The notes: a model not told the origin generated them from the sequence alone. Counted from the stretch's first letter, positions 27,041 through 35,999 are shown. The stretch: 44,006 bases of DNA from Ilyomonas limi (GCF_005233845.1 NZ_SZQL01000027.1:1-44006), one strand, 5' to 3'. Program-made: numbers and translations.

Positions 27041-27298
27041 ATGGTTTACCTGATACACTTTCAAGAGAAACTGCACCATGCACAACACTACATTGGCTAT
27101 GTAGATAAGAACCTAAAGCAGCGCATCAAAAAGCACCGGAGCAATAAGGGAGCAAAGCTGCTAATGGCAGTAAACAACGAAGGTATTCAGTGGGAAGTAG
27201 TGCGGATATGGGAACAGGGCGACCGCGAGTTGGAACGCAGACTAAAGAACCGTAAAAAGTCCCGGTGTTTTTGTCCTGTTTGTCGTAACAATCATTAA
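27041..27298 (+). CDS. GIY-YIG-type nuclease-like small protein
   Basis: 85 aa from the ATG at 27041 (MVYLIHFQEKLHHAQHYIGY). The start has the VYLI...HYIGYV pattern of the GIY-YIG fold, followed by the conserved basic helix RIKKHRSNKGAKLL and a Cys-rich tail, CFCPVCRNNH. A longer start at 26972 was rejected because it has no support. Single-domain GIY-YIG proteins are common in plasmids and ICEs of Bacteroidota. It may be a nicking or cleavage enzyme of the element. Confidence 0.6.
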   Translation: MVYLIHFQEKLHHAQHYIGYVDKNLKQRIKKHRSNKGAKLLMAVNNEGIQWEVVRIWEQGDRELERRLKNRKKSRCFCPVCRNNH

Positions 27299-27346
27299 GC
27301 ATTCATAGCACAACATTATTGTTTACAACTTCAATTCTTTTCCATT

Positions 27347-27556
27347 ATGCAATCAGAAAATTTATCCTGTCTCATGCGCTTGTCATGGGAAATACAGCGC
27401 AAAAAGAAGTGCAGCCGTGCTAAATCGTTGCGTGCTGCATGGGCAATTACCCTTAACGAGGACATTACTATTTACTACCTTGTTAAACGCCATTCGCACA
27501 GCTTTTATCCCAATAAAATTCAACTGTCAGACCTCACTTTATTCAGTAATCAATAA
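27347..27556 (+). CDS. Small hypothetical protein of Bacteroidota mobile elements
   Basis: 69 aa starting MQSENLSCLMRLSWEIQRKK. The N-terminal part, LSWEIQ..., then SLRAAWAITL, resembles a small helical protein family seen in integrative elements. No domain is named. It sits 48 bp after the GIY-YIG gene and 50 bp before ssb, so it is part of the element's early operon. Confidence 0.5.
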   Translation: MQSENLSCLMRLSWEIQRKKKCSRAKSLRAAWAITLNEDITIYYLVKRHSHSFYPNKIQLSDLTLFSNQ

Positions 27557-27606
27557 CTCATTTCTTATACAGTTTTTTATTCATTCACCATTTAAAATTT
27601 ACAGTT

Positions 27607-28026
27607 ATGGAATTCACCGGAAGATTAACAGCAAATGCTATTATTAGTACACTTAAAGATGAACGGAAGGTAGTCAATTTTACACTTGCAATTAATGACT
27701 ACTACAAGCCAAAAGGTGCAGCTGAAGGGAAACAGGCTACACAATATATAAGGTGCAGTTATTGGAAGAACACGACCGTTGCACAAAGGCTTTTGAAAGG
27801 CTCCGTAGTAGAAATAAGCGGGAGGTTATTCACCACCGTTTATGTGAGTGGCGGTGGCGAAGCAAGAGCTAATTTAAATGCTATTTGCAGTACCATTAAA
27901 GTACATGGCACAAGTAACAAAAAGGATGGCAACGACAAGCCGGAAAATACGGTTGTAAATGCTTTACCTAAGCCATCAATGAACACCGGTACAACATTGC
28001 AGGAAGAGGACGATATACCCTTTTAA
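27607..28026 (+). CDS. ssb: Single-stranded DNA-binding protein
   Basis: 139 aa starting MEFTGRLTANAIISTLKDER. The OB-fold occupies residues 1-105, the linker is polar, and the C-terminus is DDIPF, the acidic tip that binds partner proteins. An extra, plasmid-type SSB is usual on conjugative or mobilisable DNA, where it coats transferred single strands. Confidence 0.9.
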   Translation: MEFTGRLTANAIISTLKDERKVVNFTLAINDYYKPKGAAEGKQATQYIRCSYWKNTTVAQRLLKGSVVEISGRLFTTVYVSGGGEARANLNAICSTIKVHGTSNKKDGNDKPENTVVNALPKPSMNTGTTLQEEDDIPF

Positions 28027-28109
28027 CTCTAAATCCATATTCCATTATTAATCTACAAAACCGCAGTAGTACCGCCTGCGGCATACAAGTAAAAGCTGGG
28101 TAACACACT

Positions 28110-29150
28110 ATGGCACACAACATCCATTTTAATGAGCAAACAGGCAAACATTCCTTCTTTTCCGTTAATGAAAAGCCCTGGCATGGACTGGGGCAAATCG
28201 TAAACGAATACCCTACCAGTAAACAGGCATTGGAGTATGCAGGATTGAACTTTATTGTTGAAAAAAGACCGCTATTTACACTCAATAAAACCAACGATAC
28301 TACTGACCTGAAAGTACCGGAATATTTAGCTACGGTACGCACCGATACACAAGCTGTTTTAGGAGTAGTGGGCAGGCAATATGAAGTAGTGCAGAACAAA
28401 GATGCTTTCCAGTTTTTTGATGCTATTGTACAAGGTGAAGGCATTCTTTATGAAACAGCCGGCGCACTCGGCAAAGGCGAGCGTATTTTTATTACTGCAA
28501 AACTTCCCAGGTACATCAGGATAGGCAGGGAAGATTTAATAGAACAATACCTGTTCTTAACCACTTCGCATGACGGCAGCGGTAGCATTACGGCTGCCTT
28601 TACACCTGTAAGAATTGTGTGTAACAATACGCTTAACGCAGCCCTTAAAAACAGGAGTAATAGCATCAAAATACGCCATATTGCCAATGCAAAGGAAAGG
28701 CTGGAACAAGCACATCAACTGGTGGGTATTACTAATACGCTTTCAACCGAATTGGAAAATATTTTCAATAGCTGGTCAAAGGTGCGTATTACGGATGAAG
28801 CTGTATTAAAATTGATACAGCTAGCACTGGTGCCGAACAGGGAAGTATTGCGCAATATTAAAGCAGGTAAACAGGAGGAATTATCTGCCCAATTTACCAG
28901 TATGTGCAACAATGCTTTTGAGTATGCACTTAACAGCCCAAGCCAGCAATTAGAGACAACCAAAGGTACGCTGTTCGGCGCATACAATGCCGTAACCGGG
29001 TACTTGCAAAATGTACGCAATTACAAGAGTGAGGAAGCAAAGCTAAAATCATTGCTGTTTGGCGGTATGGGACAGCAAAAAGCACAGGCAGCATTCAACT
29101 TGTGTGCGGATTATGCAGCAAATGGAGACAGTATTTTATATCTGAATTAA
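28110..29150 (+). CDS. DUF932 (phage/plasmid-like) protein
   Basis: 346 aa starting MAHNIHFNEQTGKHSFFSVN. Matches the DUF932 pattern: KPWHGLGQIV near the start, then RTDTQAVLGVVGRQYEVVQN and a C-terminal GTLFGAYNAVTGYLQNV. Family members occur on phages and plasmids. The biochemical role is not known to me. It is followed by a strong terminator. Confidence 0.85.
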   Translation: MAHNIHFNEQTGKHSFFSVNEKPWHGLGQIVNEYPTSKQALEYAGLNFIVEKRPLFTLNKTNDTTDLKVPEYLATVRTDTQAVLGVVGRQYEVVQNKDAFQFFDAIVQGEGILYETAGALGKGERIFITAKLPRYIRIGREDLIEQYLFLTTSHDGSGSITAAFTPVRIVCNNTLNAALKNRSNSIKIRHIANAKERLEQAHQLVGITNTLSTELENIFNSWSKVRITDEAVLKLIQLALVPNREVLRNIKAGKQEELSAQFTSMCNNAFEYALNSPSQQLETTKGTLFGAYNAVTGYLQNVRNYKSEEAKLKSLLFGGMGQQKAQAAFNLCADYAANGDSILYLN

Positions 29151-29156
29151 ACTACA

Positions 29157-29186
29157 CAGGGCGGAGTGTGAATACACTTCGCCCTG
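29157..29186 (+). terminator. Intrinsic terminator after DUF932
   Basis: CAGGGCG-AGTGT pairs with ACACT-CGCCCTG (12 bp, one bulge) around a 4-nt loop, followed by CGCTCTCTTTTT. Confidence 0.8.
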
Positions 29187-29225
29187 CGCTCTCTTTTTAT
29201 TAAAATTCAATACAGCAATCAACTT

Positions 29226-29531
29226 ATGAATACTAATAATTCCATCAAAACAGAAGAAAAAGCACTGCAGCCCACCTTTCAGGTGTGGCAACACATGAAA
29301 GTAAAATTCCCCGATGTTATTGTGTTAGTAAGAAAGGATGACCATTATTATACTTTCGGCAATGATGCGGAAATAGTCAGCACCCTAATGAAAATAAAAA
29401 TAGCAGAAAACAGCACTGCTAAACCCTATTGTAACGTGCCTTATTACAATACGGATAAATTGCTGCGTGATATAATAAAAGGCGGTTGCAGAATTGCCCT
29501 TTGCGACCCCTTAAGTGCTTTCAAAAAATAA
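29226..29531 (+). CDS. MutS domain I-like small protein
   Basis: 101 aa starting MNTNNSIKTEEKALQPTFQV. The stretch WQHMKVKFPDVIVLVRKDDH then YYTFGNDAEIV mimics the mismatch-recognition domain I of MutS, where K-PD-ILLFR-GDFYE-F--DA is typical. The rest of MutS is absent. Stand-alone forms occur in Bacteroidota mobile elements and could bind DNA structure or interfere with mismatch repair, which is inference. Confidence 0.65.
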   Translation: MNTNNSIKTEEKALQPTFQVWQHMKVKFPDVIVLVRKDDHYYTFGNDAEIVSTLMKIKIAENSTAKPYCNVPYYNTDKLLRDIIKGGCRIALCDPLSAFKK

Positions 29532-29548
29532 TTCGGTGGTATAGAAGC

Positions 29549-29575
29549 GGCTCTTTTGAGAGCCACTTTCTTTTT
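29549..29575 (+). terminator. Intrinsic terminator
   Basis: GGCTCT and AGAGCC form a 6-bp stem with a 4-nt loop, followed by a T-rich tail (TTTCTTTTT). The sequence from 29576 to 29852 holds no clear gene. Confidence 0.7.
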
Positions 29576-29852
29576 GGAAAAGAAAGCTTGGCAAAGAAAA
29601 CCTTTTGAAGCCCGTTTATAGTAGTTGTATAGAGCACTGTAATTCTGAAAACATTTGAAAAGATAAAGCTATTTTCTTCATTCATTCTGCTACAAAGTTA
29701 GCTTACGGGACGGCTGAAGCGGCAAGGGAATTTCCGGCATAAACCCATTGTATCCTTCGGATGAGTAATGCGTTGCGGGGACATTTATTCCGTTCCTCCC
29801 TTGCCTTTATTGTCCCGAAGCTGAATGGTGCACCATAATAAATTTTAAAACT

Positions 29853-30335
29853 ATGAAAAAGATTATGGAAAGCCCTTGTAAAGTACAAAATGGTATGCAG
29901 GTAAGTGAAGTGGAACTGGTGTATAAAAGTAAAGTAAAAGCATCTGAAAGACCACAGGTAAGCACCTCTAAAGAAGTATATAAATTGTTTAAACAGTATT
30001 GGGACGAAAACAAAATGGAGTTTGTTGAACAGTTTAAAATTTTATTGCTGAACAGGTCTAACCGGGTGTTAGGCATTTATGAAATATCTACAGGTGGACT
30101 TGCAGGAACGATAGCTGACCCGAAAATAGTTTTTATAGCTGCTCTAAAAGCTGCAGCAAGCTATATTATACTGGCTCACAATCATCCTTCCGGTAACCTG
30201 AAACCCAGCACACCGGATAAACAATTAACCCAAAAAATTAAGGATGGCGGAAAGTTGCTGGATATAGAGGTAATAGACCATTTAATTATCTCCACAGAAG
30301 GTTATTATTCTTTTGCAGATGAAGGGTGGATGTAA
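29853..30335 (+). CDS. RadC-family JAB/MPN protein
   Basis: 160 aa starting MKKIMESPCKVQNGMQVSEV. The metal-site signature ILAHNHPSGNLKPSTPDKQL (HxHP-SG-x5-S-x2-D) is complete near residue 108, and RVLGIYEISTGGLAGT precedes it. Despite the historical name there is little evidence that RadC acts in repair. It is a very common gene on plasmids and ICEs next to anti-restriction or mobilisation genes. Confidence 0.85.
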   Translation: MKKIMESPCKVQNGMQVSEVELVYKSKVKASERPQVSTSKEVYKLFKQYWDENKMEFVEQFKILLLNRSNRVLGIYEISTGGLAGTIADPKIVFIAALKAAASYIILAHNHPSGNLKPSTPDKQLTQKIKDGGKLLDIEVIDHLIISTEGYYSFADEGWM

Positions 30336-30366
30336 ATAAATCTAATCACTTTTAAATATACCCTTT

Positions 30367-30564
30367 ATGAGCTACAAAAAGATGATGAAATGGCAAAGAA
30401 AACATCCTAAAGGCACACGGCAGATTGTAATTATGCATACAGAAAGCGGCTTTCAAACTTCCGCTGCCTTCATGGAAAAGTATTTTAAACACAGGCAACA
30501 ATGTGATGTTGAAAATAAAGAGCCTTTAGATTGTGAAAGTTATTATCGTTCCACATTACGATGA
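30367..30564 (+). CDS. Small conserved protein of the mobile element
   Basis: 65 aa starting MSYKKMMKWQRKHPKGTRQI. Highly basic N-terminus, then IMHTESGF and a C-terminal CESYYRSTLR. Resembles small proteins in Bacteroidota elements encoded after radC. Function unknown. Confidence 0.5.
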   Translation: MSYKKMMKWQRKHPKGTRQIVIMHTESGFQTSAAFMEKYFKHRQQCDVENKEPLDCESYYRSTLR

Positions 30565-31019
30565 AGATTAAATGAAAGTTTAGCGGCAATTTCATAGATT
30601 GAAGTTCTGTGAGATTGCTGCTAATTTCTTGTTCATCTGTGCAGCAATTTTTGTTCTGCAGCCCTGGACAAAAATTACAATTCAATACCCAACTAAATAG
30701 GACATGATTATACGGTAAAAGTCTTAAAAGCCATCGTTTTAATGCTTGAACAATACCCACCTCCAAGCAGAATTTTTATTCATTTTTCACCACATCCTGA
30801 CATGGGTAAAATTTACCCATGTATTGTCTGAAATATGCTAACTAAATACTTTTAAGTGCTGATTGAAAAGCAGGAAGAAGTTTGCCTGATCCCGCAAACG
30901 GCAAGATGTACAAACGTGGCACGTTTGGAAGTGTACAGCCCTGTTGCTCCAAAGTCGCAAGGCAGCTGAGTAAAGAGGTTTAAGAGTTCGGAAATAATCA
31001 AAGTGAGGAATAGAGGCGT
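30565..31019. other. Non-coding region before the mobilisation genes, candidate oriT
   Basis: 455 bp without a gene, directly upstream of the MobA-like and relaxase genes, which is where oriT usually lies in Bacteroides mobilisable elements. It holds a perfect 23-bp palindrome at 30800-30822 (ACATGGGTAAA, one A, TTTACCCATGT), and GC-rich patches around 30900-30975. The nick site cannot be identified by eye. Confidence 0.45.
30800..30822. repeat. Perfect 23-bp palindrome
   Basis: ACATGGGTAAA and TTTACCCATGT are exact inverse arms around a single A. It probably forms a relaxosome or regulator binding site about 200 bp before the first mob gene. Confidence 0.6.
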
Positions 31020-31415
31020 ATGGAAAAGAAGATTAAAACAGTGAGAACAAAGTTTGTGAAGATGCGTATGAACGACAGTGAGTATGAACATTTGGAAAAG
31101 CTATGGAAAAACACCACCCACAGACACCTGAGTACCTACTTAAGAAAGATCTGTTTGCAGCAGCCGGTAATTGTGAAATACCGCAACCAGAGTGCAGATG
31201 ATTTTTTAAGCAGTATGCTGCAACTCAAAAAAGATTTAAACGGTATTAGCAACAACTTCAACCAGGCAGTCAAAAAATTGCACATTTTAGAAAAAATACC
31301 GGAGTTCAGAACCTGGCTCATTCTCAATGAATCATTACAGCGTGCCGTAAATGCCAACGTAGAAGAAATTAAATTCCGCATTGCTCAACTCTATGACGAA
31401 TGGTTGCTAAAATAA
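31020..31415 (+). CDS. mobA: Relaxosome accessory protein, MobA-like (RHH)
   Basis: 131 aa starting MEKKIKTVRTKFVKMRMNDS. The N-terminal part, KFVKMRMNDSEYEHLEKLWK, is a ribbon-helix-helix DNA-binding segment and the rest forms helices (QLKKDLNGISNNFNQAVKKL). It matches the oriT-binding accessory protein of the Bacteroides MobABC type. The relaxase gene overlaps its end by 16 bp, so the two are coupled. Confidence 0.75.
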   Translation: MEKKIKTVRTKFVKMRMNDSEYEHLEKLWKNTTHRHLSTYLRKICLQQPVIVKYRNQSADDFLSSMLQLKKDLNGISNNFNQAVKKLHILEKIPEFRTWLILNESLQRAVNANVEEIKFRIAQLYDEWLLK

Positions 31416-32674
31416 CGTTTCCCAGGTTCGTTATTGGTGCACTCAACTATAATGAACAGAAAGTGCAGAAAAGTGTTGCTGAATGCATCGGAGCAGGTAA
31501 TGTTTTGAGTGAAGTGCATAAGATGAACTTTCATCAAAAACTGGCGGTATTTGAAAACCTCAATGCCCTCAATGAACGGGCAAGTACAAAAACAATCCAC
31601 GTTTCACTCAACTTCAGCCCAACTGAAAAGCTGAACAAAACCCGGTTGATGGCTATTGCTGAAAGTTATATGGAAAAGATTGGCTTTGGGGAACAGCCTT
31701 ATTTTGTTTATCAGCATTTGGATGCAGGTCATCCGCATCTGCATATTGTAAGCACCACGATACGCCAGGATGGCTCCAGAATTAACACGCACAACATTGG
31801 TCGTAACCAATCGGAAAAAGCAAGGAAAGAAATTGAACAGGAGTTTGGATTGGTGCCGACAGAACAGCAAAAAAAGGAGCTGGTAATTAGATCAATTAAT
31901 GCAAAGAAAGTAGTTTACGGTAAGCACGAAACAAAAAGAAGTATTGCTAATGTGGTAAACAGTGTTATTAACCAGTACAATTACACTTCCTTTGCCCAGT
32001 TTAATGCAGTGCTGAAGCAGTACAATGTTGTTGCTGACAGAGGAGAAACAGAAGGACGCATTTACAAACATGGCGGGCTGGTTTATAGAGTATTGGATGA
32101 AGCGGGAAACAAAATAGGTGTTCCCATTAAAGCGAGTGCAATCAATAGCAAGCCAACACTTGTCTTGCTGGAACAAAAATTTGAAGTAAACAAAGGAAAA
32201 AGAGAGGAGCCAAAACAGTTATTAAAAAAGATACTGGATGAAGTGCTTCAACTTTCTCCGGCAAGTATGCAGGAGTTGATGGGTTTACTTGCAAAGAAGA
32301 ATGTATACACTGTATTAAGGCAAAACGAAGAAGGGCGCATTTACGGGATCACCCTTGTGGACAATCAAAATAAAGCTGTTTTTAATGGTAGTGAAATAGG
32401 GAAAGCATATAGTATTGCCTCCATACAACAACATTTTTATAAAACGCAACCATTAACAAAGGAGATGGAAGAGAGAATGCAAACGCAAAGCGTTACGCAT
32501 AATCCCGCATTTCATCAGCCATCGCAAAATCAACCGCACTTTGACGAAGGTAAAGACGTTCAAAAAGACAACTTACTACAGTACCTTATTACTCCTGAAA
32601 TCACTTATGAAAACGTACCTGCCCAACTATTAAAAAAGAACAGGAGAAGAAAGAAAAAGGACAGGAATTTATAA
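31400..32674 (+). CDS. mobB: Relaxase, MobB type
   Basis: 424 aa starting MVAKITFPRFVIGALNYNEQ. The relaxase domain has the metal-binding HPHLHIV at about residues 110-116, preceded by YFVYQHLD. The C-terminal part is rich in Lys/Gln and ends in a basic tail, KKNRRRKKKDRNL, likely for DNA contact or coupling to MobC. Nicks oriT and covalently leads one strand into the recipient. The three mob genes form one operon. Confidence 0.85.
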   Translation: MVAKITFPRFVIGALNYNEQKVQKSVAECIGAGNVLSEVHKMNFHQKLAVFENLNALNERASTKTIHVSLNFSPTEKLNKTRLMAIAESYMEKIGFGEQPYFVYQHLDAGHPHLHIVSTTIRQDGSRINTHNIGRNQSEKARKEIEQEFGLVPTEQQKKELVIRSINAKKVVYGKHETKRSIANVVNSVINQYNYTSFAQFNAVLKQYNVVADRGETEGRIYKHGGLVYRVLDEAGNKIGVPIKASAINSKPTLVLLEQKFEVNKGKREEPKQLLKKILDEVLQLSPASMQELMGLLAKKNVYTVLRQNEEGRIYGITLVDNQNKAVFNGSEIGKAYSIASIQQHFYKTQPLTKEMEERMQTQSVTHNPAFHQPSQNQPHFDEGKDVQKDNLLQYLITPEITYENVPAQLLKKNRRRKKKDRNL

Positions 32675-32692
32675 CTATAAAAATCTGTTGTT

Positions 32693-34651
32693 ATGTCTAC
32701 TGGTGAAAATGAATCTGGATTGAGAAAGATTTTAGACTTTACAAGATTAGGCAGCATGTTCATCCTCATGCTGCATTGTTACTTTTACTGTTATGCAGCT
32801 TTCCACAGTTGGAAGCTTACTTTACCCTTAACAGATCACATATTGAAAAATGTAGAAAATACAGGACTCTTCCATCACTTCAATAATGCAAAATACATAG
32901 CCATGGGATTGCTCATCGTATCACTTTTAGGAGCGAAGGGAAAAAAGGACGAAAAGCAGCAGTTGAAAGGTTTGATCTGGTATATGGTTGTGGGCATCAC
33001 CATATACTTTGCAAGCGGGCTGATTTTTTTCCTGAATGTTTCACCTGAAAAAATAGCAATAACATACATTGCCACTACAGTAATTGGGTATTTGTTTATT
33101 CTAAGCAGCGGCTCTAAGTTAAGTAGGCTAATAAAAGTACGCCTGTCTAAGGACATTTTTAATGACTTGAATGAAACGTTTCCGCAGGAGGAACGGCTGC
33201 TTCAAAACAGCTATTCCATTAACCTGCCAGCACGCTATAAGCTGAAAGAAAAAGTACGCAATAGCTGGATAAACATCATTAATCCTTTTCGTGGACTGCT
33301 GGTAGTGGGAAGCCCCGGAGCCGGCAAGTCGTGGTTTGTAATTCAGCATATAATCAAGCAGCACATTGAAAAGGGCTTTGCCATGTTCATCTATGACTTC
33401 AAATACGATGACCTGAGTAAGATTGCCTACAACTGGTTGTGGGCAAATGTGGGCTCCTATAGCGTTATTCCCGAGTTTCATGTTATCTCCTTTGACAACC
33501 TCTCCCAATCCAGCCGCTGCAATCCTTTAGATCCTGCTTCCATGCACGACATTACCGATGCTACAGAATCTGCCAGGGCAATACTACTTGGCTTGAATAG
33601 AGAATGGATCAATAAGCAGGGAGATTTCTTTGTAGAATCACCCATCAACTTCCTGACTGCGGTTATCTGGTTTCTACGTCGATATGAAGAAGGCAAATAC
33701 TGCACGTTACCACATGTAATCGAGTTGATGCAGGTGAGTTATGATGAACTGTTCCCTGTACTCAATACACAACCTGAGATTGAAGTGCTGGTAAACCCTT
33801 TTATGAGTGCTTACCAGAACGATGCGATGGAGCAGTTGGAAGGACAGATTGCTTCTGCCAAGATAGGTATGGCGCGGTTAGCTTCTCCGCAACTCTACTG
33901 GGTGCTTTCGGGAAATAATTTTACCCTCGACATAAACAACCCGGAACATCCCAAAATTGTTTGCATGGGCAACAATCCTGAAAAGCAGCAAATCTATGGT
34001 GCTGTGCTGTCGCTGTACATCTCCAGATTAGTACGACAGGTAAACAAAAAAGACAGATTACCATGCAGCCTGGTGTTTGATGAATTTCCCACCATTTTCT
34101 TTAACCACATGGATGCAGTGATTGCTACCGCCAGAAGCAATAAGGTAGCCACTACGTTAGCCATGCAGGATTTTAGCCAACTCCGTAAAGATTACGGAAG
34201 GGAACAGGCAGATGTAATTGTAAATATCACCGGCAATGTCATCTGTGGTCAGGTGATGGGTGATACAGCTAAAGTGCTCTCTGAAAGATTCGGGAAAATA
34301 CTACAGGAAAAAGAAAGTATTTCTATCAACAGAATGGACACATCTATCAGCCGTTCTACCCAGTTGGACTATGCCATTCCAGCTTCTAAAATAAGCTCCC
34401 TTTCTTCCGGTGAGTTTGTGGGTATGGTGGCGGATGATCCACATGAGAAGATTAAGCTGAAAGCTTTCCATGCGGAGATTGTAAATGATGCAGAAAAACT
34501 AAATAAAGAAGTGGCTCAATACAAAAGCATACCTGCAATAACAGAAGTAAGCCAGGAACAAGTTACAGACAACTATTATCAGGTAAAGCTGGATATTAAG
34601 CAGTTGATTGAAAAGGAAGTTGGTACATTGAAAAGGAAAACAGATAATTAA
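32693..34651 (+). CDS. mobC: Coupling protein, MobC/VirD4-TraG type
   Basis: 652 aa starting MSTGENESGLRKILDFTRLG. Three or four N-terminal membrane segments are followed by an ATPase with Walker A VGSPGAGKSWF near residue 205 and Walker B LVFDEFPTIF near 463. A TraM-recognition-type C-terminal part contains NKVATTLAMQDFSQLRKDYG. It brings the relaxase-DNA complex to a mating pore, which must be supplied by another element because no such genes are here. Confidence 0.88.
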   Translation: MSTGENESGLRKILDFTRLGSMFILMLHCYFYCYAAFHSWKLTLPLTDHILKNVENTGLFHHFNNAKYIAMGLLIVSLLGAKGKKDEKQQLKGLIWYMVVGITIYFASGLIFFLNVSPEKIAITYIATTVIGYLFILSSGSKLSRLIKVRLSKDIFNDLNETFPQEERLLQNSYSINLPARYKLKEKVRNSWINIINPFRGLLVVGSPGAGKSWFVIQHIIKQHIEKGFAMFIYDFKYDDLSKIAYNWLWANVGSYSVIPEFHVISFDNLSQSSRCNPLDPASMHDITDATESARAILLGLNREWINKQGDFFVESPINFLTAVIWFLRRYEEGKYCTLPHVIELMQVSYDELFPVLNTQPEIEVLVNPFMSAYQNDAMEQLEGQIASAKIGMARLASPQLYWVLSGNNFTLDINNPEHPKIVCMGNNPEKQQIYGAVLSLYISRLVRQVNKKDRLPCSLVFDEFPTIFFNHMDAVIATARSNKVATTLAMQDFSQLRKDYGREQADVIVNITGNVICGQVMGDTAKVLSERFGKILQEKESISINRMDTSISRSTQLDYAIPASKISSLSSGEFVGMVADDPHEKIKLKAFHAEIVNDAEKLNKEVAQYKSIPAITEVSQEQVTDNYYQVKLDIKQLIEKEVGTLKRKTDN

Positions 34652-34735
34652 ACCTTCTTCCATAAATAGCTTAGCGGGTGATGACTGCGCTGTGGGTTTT
34701 TAGTTAAAAATTACTTACAGATATTGTCAGTAATA

Positions 34736-34768
34736 TTGCGATTAAATATATTAATATTTATATATTTG
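34736..34768 (+). promoter_or_regulatory. Promoter of the array recombinase
   Basis: TTG at 34736-34738 and TATATTTG at 34761-34768 fit the Bacteroidota consensus with a slightly long spacer. Transcription would start near 34775 and supports translation from the ATG at 34797. Confidence 0.5.
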
Positions 34769-34796
34769 TGCAATCTTGTTAGAAATTAAAAACCTT

Positions 34797-35924
34797 ATGC
34801 CCGCTATCAAGTATCAGCTCGTATTTCACCGGGGTGAGCACCGCATTTTACTCGTTTTCGCTAATAATGCTTCCTGGAATAATCGCATAAAAGCAGTTGC
34901 GGGTGCCCGCTGGAGCAAAACACTAAGGGGCTGGACTATACCGGATACGCCGGAGAACCGACAGAAGTGCGGCCTGCCCTTGCAAGAAGAACCGTTCCAT
35001 GTGTCTTTGACTCCTGCTGTACCGCAATGCAACGTGCTGTCGGTGCCACAGCTGGGTACCAACAACAGTGCACAACTGCACTTATTCATTCAACAATTAA
35101 TGCTAAAGGTTTACAGTCCATCTACTATCCGCACCTATCGGAACGAATTCCTTCAACTGCTGCAACTGCTGGGTGCTATACCTGTACAGGATTTACAACC
35201 ACAGCATCTGCAGCGTTATATCGTTTATTGCATTAAGGAAGGACTTAGTGAAAACAGCGTTCACAGCCGTATCAATGCCCTAAAGTTCTACTATGAACAG
35301 GTATTACATCGGGAAAAAATGTTTTTGGATATCCCCCGACCTAAAAAGCCGCTACAGCTACCTAAACTCTTAAATGAAGAGGAGTTGAGAAAGCTCTTTA
35401 CCGCCCTTAGCAACAAAAAACATAAGGCTATGCTGTTTACCGCTTATAGCGCCGGCTTGCGGGTAAGTGAGGTAGTTAACCTTAAAATAGCCGATATAGA
35501 TAGTCAGCGCATGCAAATAATGATTCAGCGGGCTAAAGGTAAAAAAGACAGGTATGTAAATCTAAGTCCAATGCTATTGGACATTTTAAGGAGCTATGTA
35601 CAAAGTTATACACCCAAACCCAAGGTGTATCTGTTTGAAAGTGAGCAAAGCGGGACTGCTTATCCACCCAGGACCGTGCAGCAGATATTTACTAATGCAA
35701 AAGAGAAAGCAGGGATCAAAAAGGAAGTGGGGATTCATAGCTTACGGCACAGCTTTGCAACGCACCTGCTGGAAAAGGGGGTAGATATCCGTTATATAAA
35801 AGAGCTACTAGGGCACTTTAATATTAAAACAACGGAACGCTACCTGCATGTAAGCAGGCGCAAGCTGGTAAATATTATCAGCCCGCTGGACGACTTGCTG
35901 AACAACCATTCTATTGAGTGGTAA
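34797..35924 (+). CDS. Tyrosine recombinase next to the cassette array (integron-integrase candidate)
   Basis: 375 aa from the ATG at 34797 (MPAIKYQLVFHRGEHRILLV). Numbering here is from that Met. An extra N-terminal domain (about 1-80) with GARWSKTLRGWTIPDTPE is followed by a SAM-like core-binding domain (90-175). The catalytic domain has Arg222 in SAGLRVSEVV, Lys in RAKGKKDRYV, HSLRH (His314, Arg317), His340 in LLGHFNI and Tyr349 in TERYLHV. The ending IISPLDDL resembles the SPLD-L ending of IntI proteins, but the extra IntI segment between the KGKKDR and HSLRH regions is absent, so by that criterion it is XerC/D-like. The gene is co-oriented with the cassettes that follow. Role in cassette capture is inferred from position. 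Confidence 0.9.
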   Translation: MPAIKYQLVFHRGEHRILLVFANNASWNNRIKAVAGARWSKTLRGWTIPDTPENRQKCGLPLQEEPFHVSLTPAVPQCNVLSVPQLGTNNSAQLHLFIQQLMLKVYSPSTIRTYRNEFLQLLQLLGAIPVQDLQPQHLQRYIVYCIKEGLSENSVHSRINALKFYYEQVLHREKMFLDIPRPKKPLQLPKLLNEEELRKLFTALSNKKHKAMLFTAYSAGLRVSEVVNLKIADIDSQRMQIMIQRAKGKKDRYVNLSPMLLDILRSYVQSYTPKPKVYLFESEQSGTAYPPRTVQQIFTNAKEKAGIKKEVGIHSLRHSFATHLLEKGVDIRYIKELLGHFNIKTTERYLHVSRRKLVNIISPLDDLLNNHSIEW

Positions 35925-35999
35925 GTTGTATTGACGCAACTACAATCTAAATTGTATAATACTAAGACGCTGATTATCAATAGTGAATTTTAATATCCT

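Noticed and set aside
26871-27053. 60-aa frame before the GIY-YIG gene
   Set aside because: GTG start, odd composition and overlap with the GIY-YIG start at 27041.
34797-35924. Calling the recombinase a classical IntI
   Set aside because: The extra IntI-specific segment before the HSLRH motif is missing; only the ending and genomic position resemble IntI.
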